This document shows positions 36,328 to 44,334 of a stretch of DNA of 64,000 nucleotides, one piece after another. Made by a program: the position numbers and the translations under genes. The notes beneath the pieces are model-generated. The model had not been told where the DNA came from. It saw only the letters and a list, made by a program, of their open reading frames with translations, and ran no database searches. The DNA lies in the NCBI GenBank assembly GCA_945883235.1, contig CAMCXF010000014.1:1-64000 (forward strand). The letters run 5' to 3'. The stretch is from Phenylobacterium deserti (GTDB taxonomy: Bacteria; Pseudomonadota; Alphaproteobacteria; Caulobacterales; Caulobacteraceae). Position 1 is the first letter of the stretch. Each line of letters starts with the position of its first letter.

Positions 36328-38955
36328 ATGAAACTCAAGCACAGCTTGCTGATGTCCGGTGCCCTCATGGTCGCGCTGGCTGGCGCTACCGGGGTTCAGG
36401 CCCAAACCACCAACACCATCGAAGAGCTCGTGGTCACCGCTGAAAAGCGTGAACAGAGCTTGCAGGACGTGCCGGTCGCCGTGTCGGCCTTCACGTCTGA
36501 AAAGCGCGACCTGGTCGGGATCAACACCGTCCAGGACATGACCAACTTCACGCCCGGCCTGCAGTACTCCACGCAAACCGACCGGATCTCGCTCCGCGGC
36601 GTCGGACGTCTCTCCAACACCCACGCAGCTGACTCCTCGGTCGCGGTCTATTCGGACGGCGTTTACTCGACCTCGACGGTCCAGGCGGGGGAAACCCCGA
36701 TCTTCATCGATCGCCTGGAAGTGCTGCGCGGCCCGCAGGGCACGCTTTACGGCCGCAACTCCGTCGGCGGCGCGATCAACATCGTGTCCAAGAAGCCCAC
36801 TGAAGAGTTCTACGCCGAAGTCCGCGGCACCTATCAAAACTATGATCGCCGGTTGTTCGAAGGCGCGATCTCGGGCCCGATCACCGACTGGATGCAGTTC
36901 CGCCTCGCGGCCAACTGGGACAAGCAGACCAAGGGCTGGTTCGAGAACGTCTCCACCAATGGCGCCCCGGACGAAGGCGGCGTGCTCAGCACCAAGTTCT
37001 ATGAAGGCCAGCTGTCGATCCAGTTCAGCGAGCGGTTCGAGACCTGGTTCAAGCTCAGCATAATTGCCTGGAACAACGGCGCCGGCGGTCCGGGCTCACG
37101 CTCCAGCTGGAGCCCCAACCCGTACAACATCGCGCAGAGTAACGGTGGGCAGGTCCCGAACGCCGGATTTGGCTACAGCGGCCTGGCTACCAATGTGGTC
37201 AGCAACTGCCCGGCCCGGAACCCCGCGCTGGATGACTCCCGGAAAATCTGCGTCGACACCCCCGGGACAGTGAACCTGACCAACACCTACATCGTCGCCA
37301 ACCACTGGACCTATCACGCCGACAATTTCGACATCAAATTCGTCACCGGCGGCACGAGGTATCACTACCACCTGACCGGCGATCAGGACGCTACGGGCGT
37401 CGCCTCGTATTCGACCTGCTACACCCAGGCCGGCGCAGCCCAGGCGGCCTGTCTGGCCGGCACGACCGCTCCGATCAACTACCCGACCCAGTACAAGTTC
37501 GACTACGAAGAGATCGAAGAGTGGTGGAGCCACGAGATCAACCTGGTCTCAACTGGCGACGGTCCGTTCCAGTGGCTGGTCGGCGGCTACTACTACCACG
37601 AGACCTATGACCAGCCGGTCTCGACCACCCTGATCAACGAAACCCGTCTGGACGGCTTCATCCTCAACCCGGCGACGGGCGGAGCGGCCGCCCCTGTGCT
37701 CGGCCAGAGCCGCCTCTACAAGGGCAAGACTCTGCCGCAGACCGGCCGCAAGATCTATGACGACCGACCGCACTTCAACATTATCTCGCGCGCCATTTTC
37801 GGTCAGATCGACTGGCAGTTCACGCCCAAGTTGAAGACCACCATCGGCCTCCGGTATGGCGACGACCAGAAGCACGGCTATGAGCGGGTGCGGATTATCA
37901 ATGCGCCGGGCACCTCGATCGCCACCCTGCCTCTCGACCTCGCGCCCTTCCTGGGCAACGTCGGCGGCAACGGCGTCATCAGCACGACCTTTGATCCGGC
38001 CACCGGCTTCAAAACCCGACTGTACGATGACAAATGGGGGGCAGCGACCGGGACCCTCGGACTGCAATACAATCCCGACGACGACACCATGGTCTACGCC
38101 AAATATAGCCGCGGCTATAAGGCAGGTGGCTTCCGGATCGGTATCGACACGTCCCTCGGAGCAGACCCGGCAACCGACAAGGAAACACTCGACTCCTTCG
38201 AAGTCGGGATGAAGACCAACTTCGGCCCGACGCTGCAGGTCAATGGCAGCATTTTCTACTACGACTACAAGAACGCTCAGGTTCCGTTGGCGCAGCCTTC
38301 GGCGACGGCTGGCGGCACGTCCAATTCGATCCTCTTCAACGTGCCCTCGGCACGCTCACAGGGTATCGAGATTGAGACCATCTGGCAGCCGATCGACAAC
38401 CTGCAGATCCTGGCGAACTACTCGTTGCTGGATACCTCTATCCGCAGCGGCACCGCCATCGACCCTGCGGATACCTGTGCCCTGAACAGGGATGCCCGGC
38501 GCACGACAGTGACAACGGTCGCCGACGCCTTCTGCGGGACCCAGGTCCTGCAAAGCCTGAAGGGCAACACGCTGCCCAACGCGGCCAAGCATCGCTACAC
38601 GGTCAACGCCAACTACAGCTGGATTTTTGATCCCGGCACCCTGACCGCGTCGGCGACCTATGTCTGGCGCGGGTCCCAGTACGGCAGCATCTTCGACCGG
38701 ACCTACTTCAAGGCTCCGTCGTTTGATCAGGTCGACGCCCGCCTGACCTGGCGTGCGGAAGACGGCAAATATACCGTCATCGGCTTCGCCAAGAACCTGT
38801 TCGACACCAAGGGTTACGCGAACGGCGCCGGTGGGGGTCGACGCGCCGCCGCCACCAACGGTCGCCCCGAACTGTCCGGCGTGCTCGGCATCAGCACCAC
38901 CTACGAACTGAACCCACCCCGCACCTACGGCGTGGAACTGCAGTACCGCTTCTAA
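36328..38955 (+). CDS. TonB-dependent receptor (second of a tandem pair)
   Basis: 875 residues, a close paralogue of the preceding receptor. The signal peptide, TonB box (IEELVVTAEKREQSLQDVPV), plug (LEVLRGPQGTLYGRNSVGGA) and much of the barrel agree almost residue for residue, while the extracellular loops differ (for example WSPNPYNIAQSNGGQVPNAG in place of YSPQPFNLSQVTQGNTLSPN, and an added stretch around residues 455-475, APVLGQSRLYKGKTLPQTGR). It ends RTYGVELQYRF. The pattern suggests gene duplication and then divergence in ligand-contacting loops. It has its own leader and terminator. Confidence 0.93.
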   Translation: MKLKHSLLMSGALMVALAGATGVQAQTTNTIEELVVTAEKREQSLQDVPVAVSAFTSEKRDLVGINTVQDMTNFTPGLQYSTQTDRISLRGVGRLSNTHAADSSVAVYSDGVYSTSTVQAGETPIFIDRLEVLRGPQGTLYGRNSVGGAINIVSKKPTEEFYAEVRGTYQNYDRRLFEGAISGPITDWMQFRLAANWDKQTKGWFENVSTNGAPDEGGVLSTKFYEGQLSIQFSERFETWFKLSIIAWNNGAGGPGSRSSWSPNPYNIAQSNGGQVPNAGFGYSGLATNVVSNCPARNPALDDSRKICVDTPGTVNLTNTYIVANHWTYHADNFDIKFVTGGTRYHYHLTGDQDATGVASYSTCYTQAGAAQAACLAGTTAPINYPTQYKFDYEEIEEWWSHEINLVSTGDGPFQWLVGGYYYHETYDQPVSTTLINETRLDGFILNPATGGAAAPVLGQSRLYKGKTLPQTGRKIYDDRPHFNIISRAIFGQIDWQFTPKLKTTIGLRYGDDQKHGYERVRIINAPGTSIATLPLDLAPFLGNVGGNGVISTTFDPATGFKTRLYDDKWGAATGTLGLQYNPDDDTMVYAKYSRGYKAGGFRIGIDTSLGADPATDKETLDSFEVGMKTNFGPTLQVNGSIFYYDYKNAQVPLAQPSATAGGTSNSILFNVPSARSQGIEIETIWQPIDNLQILANYSLLDTSIRSGTAIDPADTCALNRDARRTTVTTVADAFCGTQVLQSLKGNTLPNAAKHRYTVNANYSWIFDPGTLTASATYVWRGSQYGSIFDRTYFKAPSFDQVDARLTWRAEDGKYTVIGFAKNLFDTKGYANGAGGGRRAAATNGRPELSGVLGISTTYELNPPRTYGVELQYRF

Positions 38956-38979
38956 AAGGCGGACTCAGAGACTGAACCT

Positions 38980-39012
38980 GGGCGTCCCGTCGCAAGACGG
39001 GGCGCCCTTTCT
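38980..39012 (+). terminator. intrinsic terminator after the second receptor
   Basis: gggcgtcccgtc and gacggggcgccc pair over 12 bp (one G-T) around a GCAA tetraloop and are followed by tttct. GNRA-type loops such as GCAA are common in stable hairpins. It lies 25 bases after the receptor stop. Confidence 0.85.
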
Positions 39013-39094
39013 ATTGCGGAGGTGACCGGACCACGCCGTATGGCTGACCCGTGACATTCGCGACACGCGAGGGCGTCCAGGGTCATTACATTTA

Positions 39095-39155
39095 GAGCAC
39101 GACGAGCGCTTGAACCGGTATCCACTTCAAGCTGTCGTGCTCCAGAGCCTGTCCG
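39095..39155. repeat. palindromic repeat unit, copy A, interrupted
   Basis: Bases 39095-39142 form a 48-bp imperfect palindrome beginning gagcacgacgagcgcttgaa and ending cttcaagctgtcgtgctc. It is the same element as the copies at 39665 and 39778 but in opposite orientation. It is followed by gagcctgtccg (39145-39155), the first bases of the second palindrome of the composite unit, which then stops where the IS6-like remnant begins. The arms differ from those of the other copies by paired changes that keep the stem. Confidence 0.8.
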
Positions 39156-39156
39156 C

Positions 39157-39534
39157 TTGGTGGTGATGACGTACGTCCGCTACCCGCTGTCGCTCCGCAG
39201 CGTTGAAGACCTGCGGTGCGGGCGCGGCATCGATATTTGTCATGAGACCGAGCGGCTGTGGTGGAACTGGTTCGGCCCTGAAGGAGAGCGGCGCAGCCAA
39301 GCTCCAGGAAACGGGACGCCGGCTCAACGATCGAGCCGAGAACAGCCACTTCCCCTTCCGGCGACGGGAGCGGGCGATGATCCGGTTTCGCAGGGCGAAG
39401 ACGCTCCAGAAATTCGCCGCCGTCCACGGCACGGTCCACAACCATTTCGCCCAGGAGTGCACCTCGTCACCCGCGAAAGCTGCAAAGAACGACGCTCGGC
39501 TGCCCTGGCTGAGTGGCGGGCCGTCATGGAATAA
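39157..39534 (+). pseudogene. decayed IS6-family transposase
   Basis: Three pieces of an IS6-family DDE transposase lie in order but in different frames. First the N-terminal part, TYVRYPLSLRSVEDLRCGRG and IDICHETERLWWNWFGP. Then, shifted by a frame and after a large deletion that removed the first two catalytic Asp, NDRAENSHFPFRRRERAMIR and LQKFAAVHGTVHNHFAQ, which includes the region of the catalytic Glu. Finally CKERRSAALAEWRAVME and a stop in the original frame. An intact protein would be about 230 residues; only about half remains. The element cannot transpose by itself. Confidence 0.82.
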
Positions 39535-39537
39535 GAC

Positions 39538-39593
39538 CAGGACGTCCCTGCCCCTATTGCGTCTTGACGGAGACGAGTTGCTGTTGAACTGAC
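39538..39593. repeat. 56-bp segment shared with 43052-43107 (left copy)
   Basis: Immediately after the transposase remnant, 56 bases starting caggacgtccctgcccctat match, with about six substitutions and no gap, a segment at 43052-43107 on the other side of the third receptor gene, in the same orientation. Its place next to the transposase stop suggests it is the 3' non-coding end of the IS. Confidence 0.7.
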
Positions 39594-39664
39594 AGCACCA
39601 TGCGCCAAACTGGAGACGAATTCTTCTTTGACTGCCAGCATCAAATTAATAGGGCCGGGCCCCA

Positions 39665-39776
39665 GAGCGTGACAGCCTGAAGTGGATACCGGTTCAGGCG
39701 CCCGTCACGCTCTGAATGTATGAAAACGCACCTGTTTATCCGGTTCAGATGGTTCCATCTGAAACGGACAGGCTCT
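39665..39776. repeat. composite palindromic repeat, copy B
   Basis: Two palindromes side by side: a 48-bp one at 39665-39712 (arms gagcgtgacagcctgaa and ttcaggcgcccgtcacgctc, centre gtggatacc) and a second at about 39725-39776 (tatccggttcagatgg and ccatctgaaacgga). The whole unit is repeated at once as copy C, offset by 113 bases. Nothing here is coding. Confidence 0.85.
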
Positions 39777-39777
39777 T

Positions 39778-39889
39778 GAGCGTGACAGCCTGAAGTGGAT
39801 ACCGGTTCAGGCGCCCGTCACGCTCTGAATGTATTAGAGCGAGCCTGTTTATCCGGTTCAGATGATTCCATCTGAACCGGACTGGCTCT
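39778..39889. repeat. composite palindromic repeat, copy C
   Basis: A tandem second copy of the 113-base unit: palindrome 1 at 39778-39825 is base-for-base the same as copy B, and palindrome 2 at 39836-39889 (agagcgagcctgtttatccg ... ctgaaccggactggctct) is the cleanest version. Its last two bases overlap the stop codon of the third receptor gene, so on the minus strand these stems follow directly after that gene and may stop transcription or protect the mRNA 3' end. Confidence 0.85.
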
Positions 39890-42701
39890 AGAACTTGTAG
39901 CGGAGTTCCACGCCGTAGGTACGCGGCGGCGTGGTGTATAAGGTCTTTCGGATGCCTTGCACGCAATTGATCGTTCCAGCGGCACCAGCGTTCGGCGAGC
40001 AGGTCAGACCTGCGACCGGCTGCTTTCCGTAGACGCTGGAGTAGCCGCCAGCAAGACGCTCGGCCGTTGCGCCCTGATCGTAGCCGATCGTGTCGAAGAT
40101 GTTCTTCACATAGCCGATGAACTCGTACTTGTTGTCGGCGGACTTCCACAAAGCCCGAGCGTCAACTTGATCCCATGAGGGCGCCTCATAATACCAGCGC
40201 TTGAAAAGGCCGCCGTATGCATTATCGCGCCAGGAGTAAGAGATATTGGCCGTCAGGTTACCGGCGTCGAAGAGCCAGGTGTAGTTGGCCGCAATCGCTA
40301 ACTTGTTCCGCGGCGCATTCGGTAGGTCGGAACCCTTAAGGCTCTGTTCGCGGATGAAGCCGTTATTCGCCAGGCCGCTTGTGAAGCTGTCGGCCGCGCA
40401 GGCCTGATTACCCACACATTGGGCAAAGGTCAGCAACGGCTGGGCCCCGGGCTGTATCGCCGTCGGGTCGACGCCATCGACCGCGGCCCCGTTCCTGATC
40501 TTGGCATCAATATAGGCATAGGTGCCGATAATCTGCAGGTTTTCGATGGGCTGCCAGAGGATCTCGGCCTCGAACCCGCGTGAGCGCGACTTTGGCACGT
40601 TGTAGAAGGCGGTCGCCGTCGAGCCGATCGCCGTACCCGCGATCTTGGTGATCGGTATCTGTAGGTTCTTATAGTCGTAGTTGTAGACTGCAAAGTTGGT
40701 TTGGAGCGTCCCGCCAAAACTGCGCTTCAGGCCCAACTCAAAGGAATCAACCGTCTCCTTGTCGGAGTAGGGCAGTTGGCTGATCACCGTGAAGATGCCG
40801 ATGTTGAAACCGCCTGAGCGGTAGCCTCGCGCATAGCTGCCATAGACCAGGGTGTCCGCGTCCGGGGTCCACTCGGCCTTGGCTGTCCCGGTCACCGCCG
40901 ACCAGTTCGTGTCATAGCCGCGGGTGGCGAACCCGTCGGCACCAAAGGTCGTAAGGCCCGTTACGCCGGTATCGATACGGCTGATGCCAGCTCCGCCCTG
41001 GCCGTTGGCGACAACGCCTGCAGCCGGACCGGTCAGGTCGATCATGAGAGGGAACACTTCCGGCGGGACGCCAACGCAAGCCGGCAGACCGAAGCAAAGG
41101 ATGCGCGTCGACTCCGTGCCGTATTTCCGGTCGTGCGAATAGCGTAGGCCGCCGGTCACGGTGAGGGTCGGCGAGACCTCGTAGCTGGTCTGCCCATAAA
41201 AGGCGTAGGAGGTATTCTTCACGTCCGGGCGGTTGTCGAAGCGTCGACCCACGCCGGGCAGGCAGGTGGCCGAAACGGGCAGCCCGGTCTGGCCGCCCAC
41301 TGCACAGACCGCCGGGGGCGTGGAAAACCACTCCCGTTGCCGAGGATCTTCTGAGGTTGAGACCGGTTGCTTGTAGGCCTGATGATAGAAGTAGGCGCCG
41401 GCGATCCACTGGAACGGCCCGTCCTTGGTCGAGAGCAGGTTGAGTTCGTTTGAGATAAAGCCGTTGCGCTCCTGATAGTCGAACCGCTCCTGCGGATAGA
41501 CAATCAGCGGCGCGCCGCCGACCGCAGAATTCAGACTGTATTGCAGAATTGAGGGATCGCGGGTTCCGCCTGGCGTCGAGCCGTTCAGGTGGTACCAGTA
41601 GCGTGTGCCGCCGACGATGTACTTAATATCAAAGGTGTCGGCGTGATAGGTCCAGTGACTTGCCACGGTATAGGCGTTCGGCACGCGCACAGTATAGCTC
41701 TGCGGCCGGTTGAACTGATACGGACTGGCATTTGAGGCGTTGACGCAAGGGTTGGGACCCGCGCCAATTACATTGGTCGCAAGCCCGCTACACCCGAAGC
41801 CGGCGTTCAAGTGGCTTGCGCCGTCATAAAACTGGCTGATGTCCCAGCCGTTGCCGCCGTTGCGGTTGGTGGCGCTGACATCCGGCAGAACCTCGCCGGC
41901 GAGGTTGTAGATTTTGGGCGACCAACCAGCCGACGCGGCGCCAGGACCGCCCGCGCCATTTCGCCAGTTGGTATAGCCGAGCTTTGTCCACATCTCGACC
42001 CGCTCGGAAAACTGGACGTCGAACTGGACCTCGCCATAGAAGGTATCGATGACATTCCCCTCGGACGGCATGCCCGGGACCGTGTTTTTTGCATAGCCCT
42101 GGCTCTGACGTTCCCAGTTCGCCGCGACGCGGAACTTCACCTTATCGCCCAATGGACCGGACGCGGCCGCTTCCAGGATCGAGCGGTTGTAGTTGCCGTA
42201 GGTGGCGCGCACCTCGGCGTAAGGCGTTTCGGTCGGACGTCGTGAGAGGATGTTGATCGCGCCGGCGATGGAGTTCCGCCCATAAAGGGTGCCTTGCGGG
42301 CCCCGCAAAATCTCGACCCGGTCGAGGAATAGCGTGGACGAACCCGCCCGTACGGCGAAGGTCTCGTAGACACCGTCGGCGTAGTTGGCGACTGAAGCGT
42401 CGGCCGAAAGCACATTGGTAAGGCGGCCTAGGCCGCGCAGCGTGATGCGGTCGGTGGCGGTCGAATACTGTAGACCTGGTGTGAAATTCGTCATGTCCTG
42501 AATGGACTGAATGCCGACGACGTCCCGCTGTTGGGCTGTGAACGCCGTGATGGCGACCGGGATGTCCTGAAGACTCTGCTCCCGCTTTTCGGCCGTTACG
42601 ACCAGTTCCTCGATAGTGTTGCTGCTCTGGGCATAGGCTGGAGTGCTCGCCGCAGCGGCAAAAAATCCCACAGACGCCAATATGTGGTGGTTGAATTTCA
42701 T
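39888..42701 (-). CDS. TonB-dependent receptor (third, divergent from the amidohydrolase gene)
   Basis: 937 residues. Signal peptide MKFNHHILASVGFFAAAAST ... AYAQ, TonB box IEELVVTAEKREQSLQDIPV, plug motifs GIQSIQDMTNFTPGLQYSTA and EILRGPQGTLYGRNSIAGAI, and a barrel ending RTYGVELRYKF. It belongs to the same subfamily as the tandem pair but is clearly more distant and about 65 residues longer, with cysteine-bearing loops such as PPAVCAVGGQTGLPVSATCL. An aggggaggcg ribosome site precedes the ATG. Divergence from the amidohydrolase/dioxygenase pair suggests uptake of the compound they process. Confidence 0.92.
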   Translation of the reverse strand: MKFNHHILASVGFFAAAASTPAYAQSSNTIEELVVTAEKREQSLQDIPVAITAFTAQQRDVVGIQSIQDMTNFTPGLQYSTATDRITLRGLGRLTNVLSADASVANYADGVYETFAVRAGSSTLFLDRVEILRGPQGTLYGRNSIAGAINILSRRPTETPYAEVRATYGNYNRSILEAAASGPLGDKVKFRVAANWERQSQGYAKNTVPGMPSEGNVIDTFYGEVQFDVQFSERVEMWTKLGYTNWRNGAGGPGAASAGWSPKIYNLAGEVLPDVSATNRNGGNGWDISQFYDGASHLNAGFGCSGLATNVIGAGPNPCVNASNASPYQFNRPQSYTVRVPNAYTVASHWTYHADTFDIKYIVGGTRYWYHLNGSTPGGTRDPSILQYSLNSAVGGAPLIVYPQERFDYQERNGFISNELNLLSTKDGPFQWIAGAYFYHQAYKQPVSTSEDPRQREWFSTPPAVCAVGGQTGLPVSATCLPGVGRRFDNRPDVKNTSYAFYGQTSYEVSPTLTVTGGLRYSHDRKYGTESTRILCFGLPACVGVPPEVFPLMIDLTGPAAGVVANGQGGAGISRIDTGVTGLTTFGADGFATRGYDTNWSAVTGTAKAEWTPDADTLVYGSYARGYRSGGFNIGIFTVISQLPYSDKETVDSFELGLKRSFGGTLQTNFAVYNYDYKNLQIPITKIAGTAIGSTATAFYNVPKSRSRGFEAEILWQPIENLQIIGTYAYIDAKIRNGAAVDGVDPTAIQPGAQPLLTFAQCVGNQACAADSFTSGLANNGFIREQSLKGSDLPNAPRNKLAIAANYTWLFDAGNLTANISYSWRDNAYGGLFKRWYYEAPSWDQVDARALWKSADNKYEFIGYVKNIFDTIGYDQGATAERLAGGYSSVYGKQPVAGLTCSPNAGAAGTINCVQGIRKTLYTTPPRTYGVELRYKF

Positions 42702-43179
42702 TTCGCCTCCCCTGTTGTTTATATTGCCGAATTTTTATTCGAACTTTTGATATTTTCCCGGAGTCAAACGCGTATTTGGTCGATAGTAAAGTCTGCCGAT
42801 TTATATGAACTGCGATAACTTAGGATCAGGGCAGATTTATCGCACTACGTGTCAGAACGTATGGCTACAGGCGGGGTCCCGATTGAGGCTCAGGACCCGT
42901 TAAATCGCCTGAGTTGGCTTTCGCGTGCAGCATCGACATCTGCCACGAAACCGTGCGGTTCTGAATGATCCGGTTCGGTCCGGTGTTTGCCTCGAAAGGC
43001 CGGTCCCGACGGGTCCAGGCCAAGGGCCAGAACACCCACTGGCGATGGCATCAGGACGTCCCGGCTCCCATTGCGTCTTGACTGAGACGAGTTGCAGTTG
43101 GACTGACGCTACCGTAGCGCGATATAGCGTTGTCTCGAAAGGCGGCTGCGCTCAAGCGAGATCGCCACGGGAGAGCGCC
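42702..43179. promoter_or_regulatory. divergent intergenic region with IS-end-like segment
   Basis: 478 bases between the third receptor (leftward) and the amidohydrolase (rightward). The half next to the receptor is AT-rich (about 42715-42830, including tttatattgccgaattttta) and probably holds its promoter. The half next to the amidohydrolase is GC-rich and includes the 56-bp repeated segment. I see no complete gene and no regulator binding site that I can name. Confidence 0.4.
43052..43107. repeat. 56-bp segment shared with 39538-39593 (right copy)
   Basis: Direct-orientation match to the segment after the IS6-like remnant (caggacgtcccggctcccat at its start; ggactgac at its end), about six differences in 56 bases. 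No transposase fragment is visible beside this copy. With the left copy it brackets the third receptor gene over about 3.5 kb. Confidence 0.7.
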
Positions 43180-44334
43180 ATGGCCGAAGGCTTCATCCTC
43201 GAGATCCCAGAGCAGGTGGGCATCCCAACTTCCACCCGCCGCAAGCCTCAGGCCGCAACGCATCCCTGGCCGGCCGGGACGCGTATCATCTCCGCCGACA
43301 GCCACATGCTTGAGGCCGACCTCTGGTACGACCGTTTCCCGGAGCACCTCAAGGACCAGGCACCCCGGATGGTGTTCGCGGACGGCGGCTATGACTTGCG
43401 GATCGGTGAGAAGTCGATGACGCCGCCCAAGGTGGCGCAATCGCTGTGCGACGCCCTGGACTGCTACCCTGGTTTCAGTAACCTCGAGGCGCGGCTGAAG
43501 GACCTCGACATTGAGGGCGTCGAGAAGGAGTTGATCTTCCCCCAGCGCCTATTTGGCCTGCTGATGTTCGGCGAGATCGCCAACCGCGAGCACGTCTTCG
43601 GCGCCTACAACGAACATCTCGCCGAGGTATGCGCCCAGTCAGGCGGGCGGCTCTTTCCGGTGATGATCCCGCACTACTGGGACATGGAGACGGTGACGGC
43701 CTCGGTCGAGCGGTGCAAGGCGCTAGGCGCCAAGTGCCTGATGATCCCGATCAAGCCGGGTAAATTCGAAGACGGCAAGCCGATCCACTACAACGACCCG
43801 GTCATGGACCCCCTATGGGCCGCCATCGAGGCCAGTGGCATGCCCGTGGCGTTCCATATCGGCGAGTCTATCCCGACGGCGGCGCCCGGCGCTGTCGGTG
43901 TCTCGTTCCTGGGTCAGACGGCGGGTTTCCGCACGCAATGGGCGGCGCTGACGTTCGGCGGGGTGTTCGACCGGTTTTCGGGCCTCAAGGTGGTGTTCGT
44001 CGAATGTGGCCTCGCCTGGGTGGCCAGCATGCTCCACGATGCGGACATGACCTACAACCAGTTCCCAACTCAGGTGTCGCCCAAGCTGAACCATCCCCCC
44101 AGTTGGTACTGGCGCGAGCACTGCTATGCGACCTTTATGACCGACCCGGTAGGCCTGGAGCTACTGCATCGCATAGGGCCCGAGACCGCCATGTGGTCGT
44201 CGGACTACCCGCACCAGGAAAGCACCTTCGGCTACACTCGCAGCGCCATCGACGCGGTCTTCAAACACTGCAGCGTAAAAGACGCTCAGATGATCGTCGG
44301 CAAGACCGCGCTTCAGGTGTTCGGCCTGGAATGA
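43180..44334 (+). CDS. amidohydrolase family 2 (metal-dependent hydrolase)
   Basis: 384 residues from ATG 43180, with a gggagag site. It fits the Amidohydro_2 family (ACMSD/gamma-resorcylate decarboxylase-like TIM barrel). The N-terminal metal site reads ISADSHMLE instead of the classical DxHxH, with Asp-Ser-His retained. A central VAFHIGE supplies a histidine, and MWSSDYPHQESTF carries the C-terminal Asp. Many members are decarboxylases or hydrolases of aromatic and cyclic acids; the substrate is unknown. Its last codon overlaps the start of the dioxygenase gene, so the two proteins are made together. Confidence 0.85.
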   Translation: MAEGFILEIPEQVGIPTSTRRKPQAATHPWPAGTRIISADSHMLEADLWYDRFPEHLKDQAPRMVFADGGYDLRIGEKSMTPPKVAQSLCDALDCYPGFSNLEARLKDLDIEGVEKELIFPQRLFGLLMFGEIANREHVFGAYNEHLAEVCAQSGGRLFPVMIPHYWDMETVTASVERCKALGAKCLMIPIKPGKFEDGKPIHYNDPVMDPLWAAIEASGMPVAFHIGESIPTAAPGAVGVSFLGQTAGFRTQWAALTFGGVFDRFSGLKVVFVECGLAWVASMLHDADMTYNQFPTQVSPKLNHPPSWYWREHCYATFMTDPVGLELLHRIGPETAMWSSDYPHQESTFGYTRSAIDAVFKHCSVKDAQMIVGKTALQVFGLE

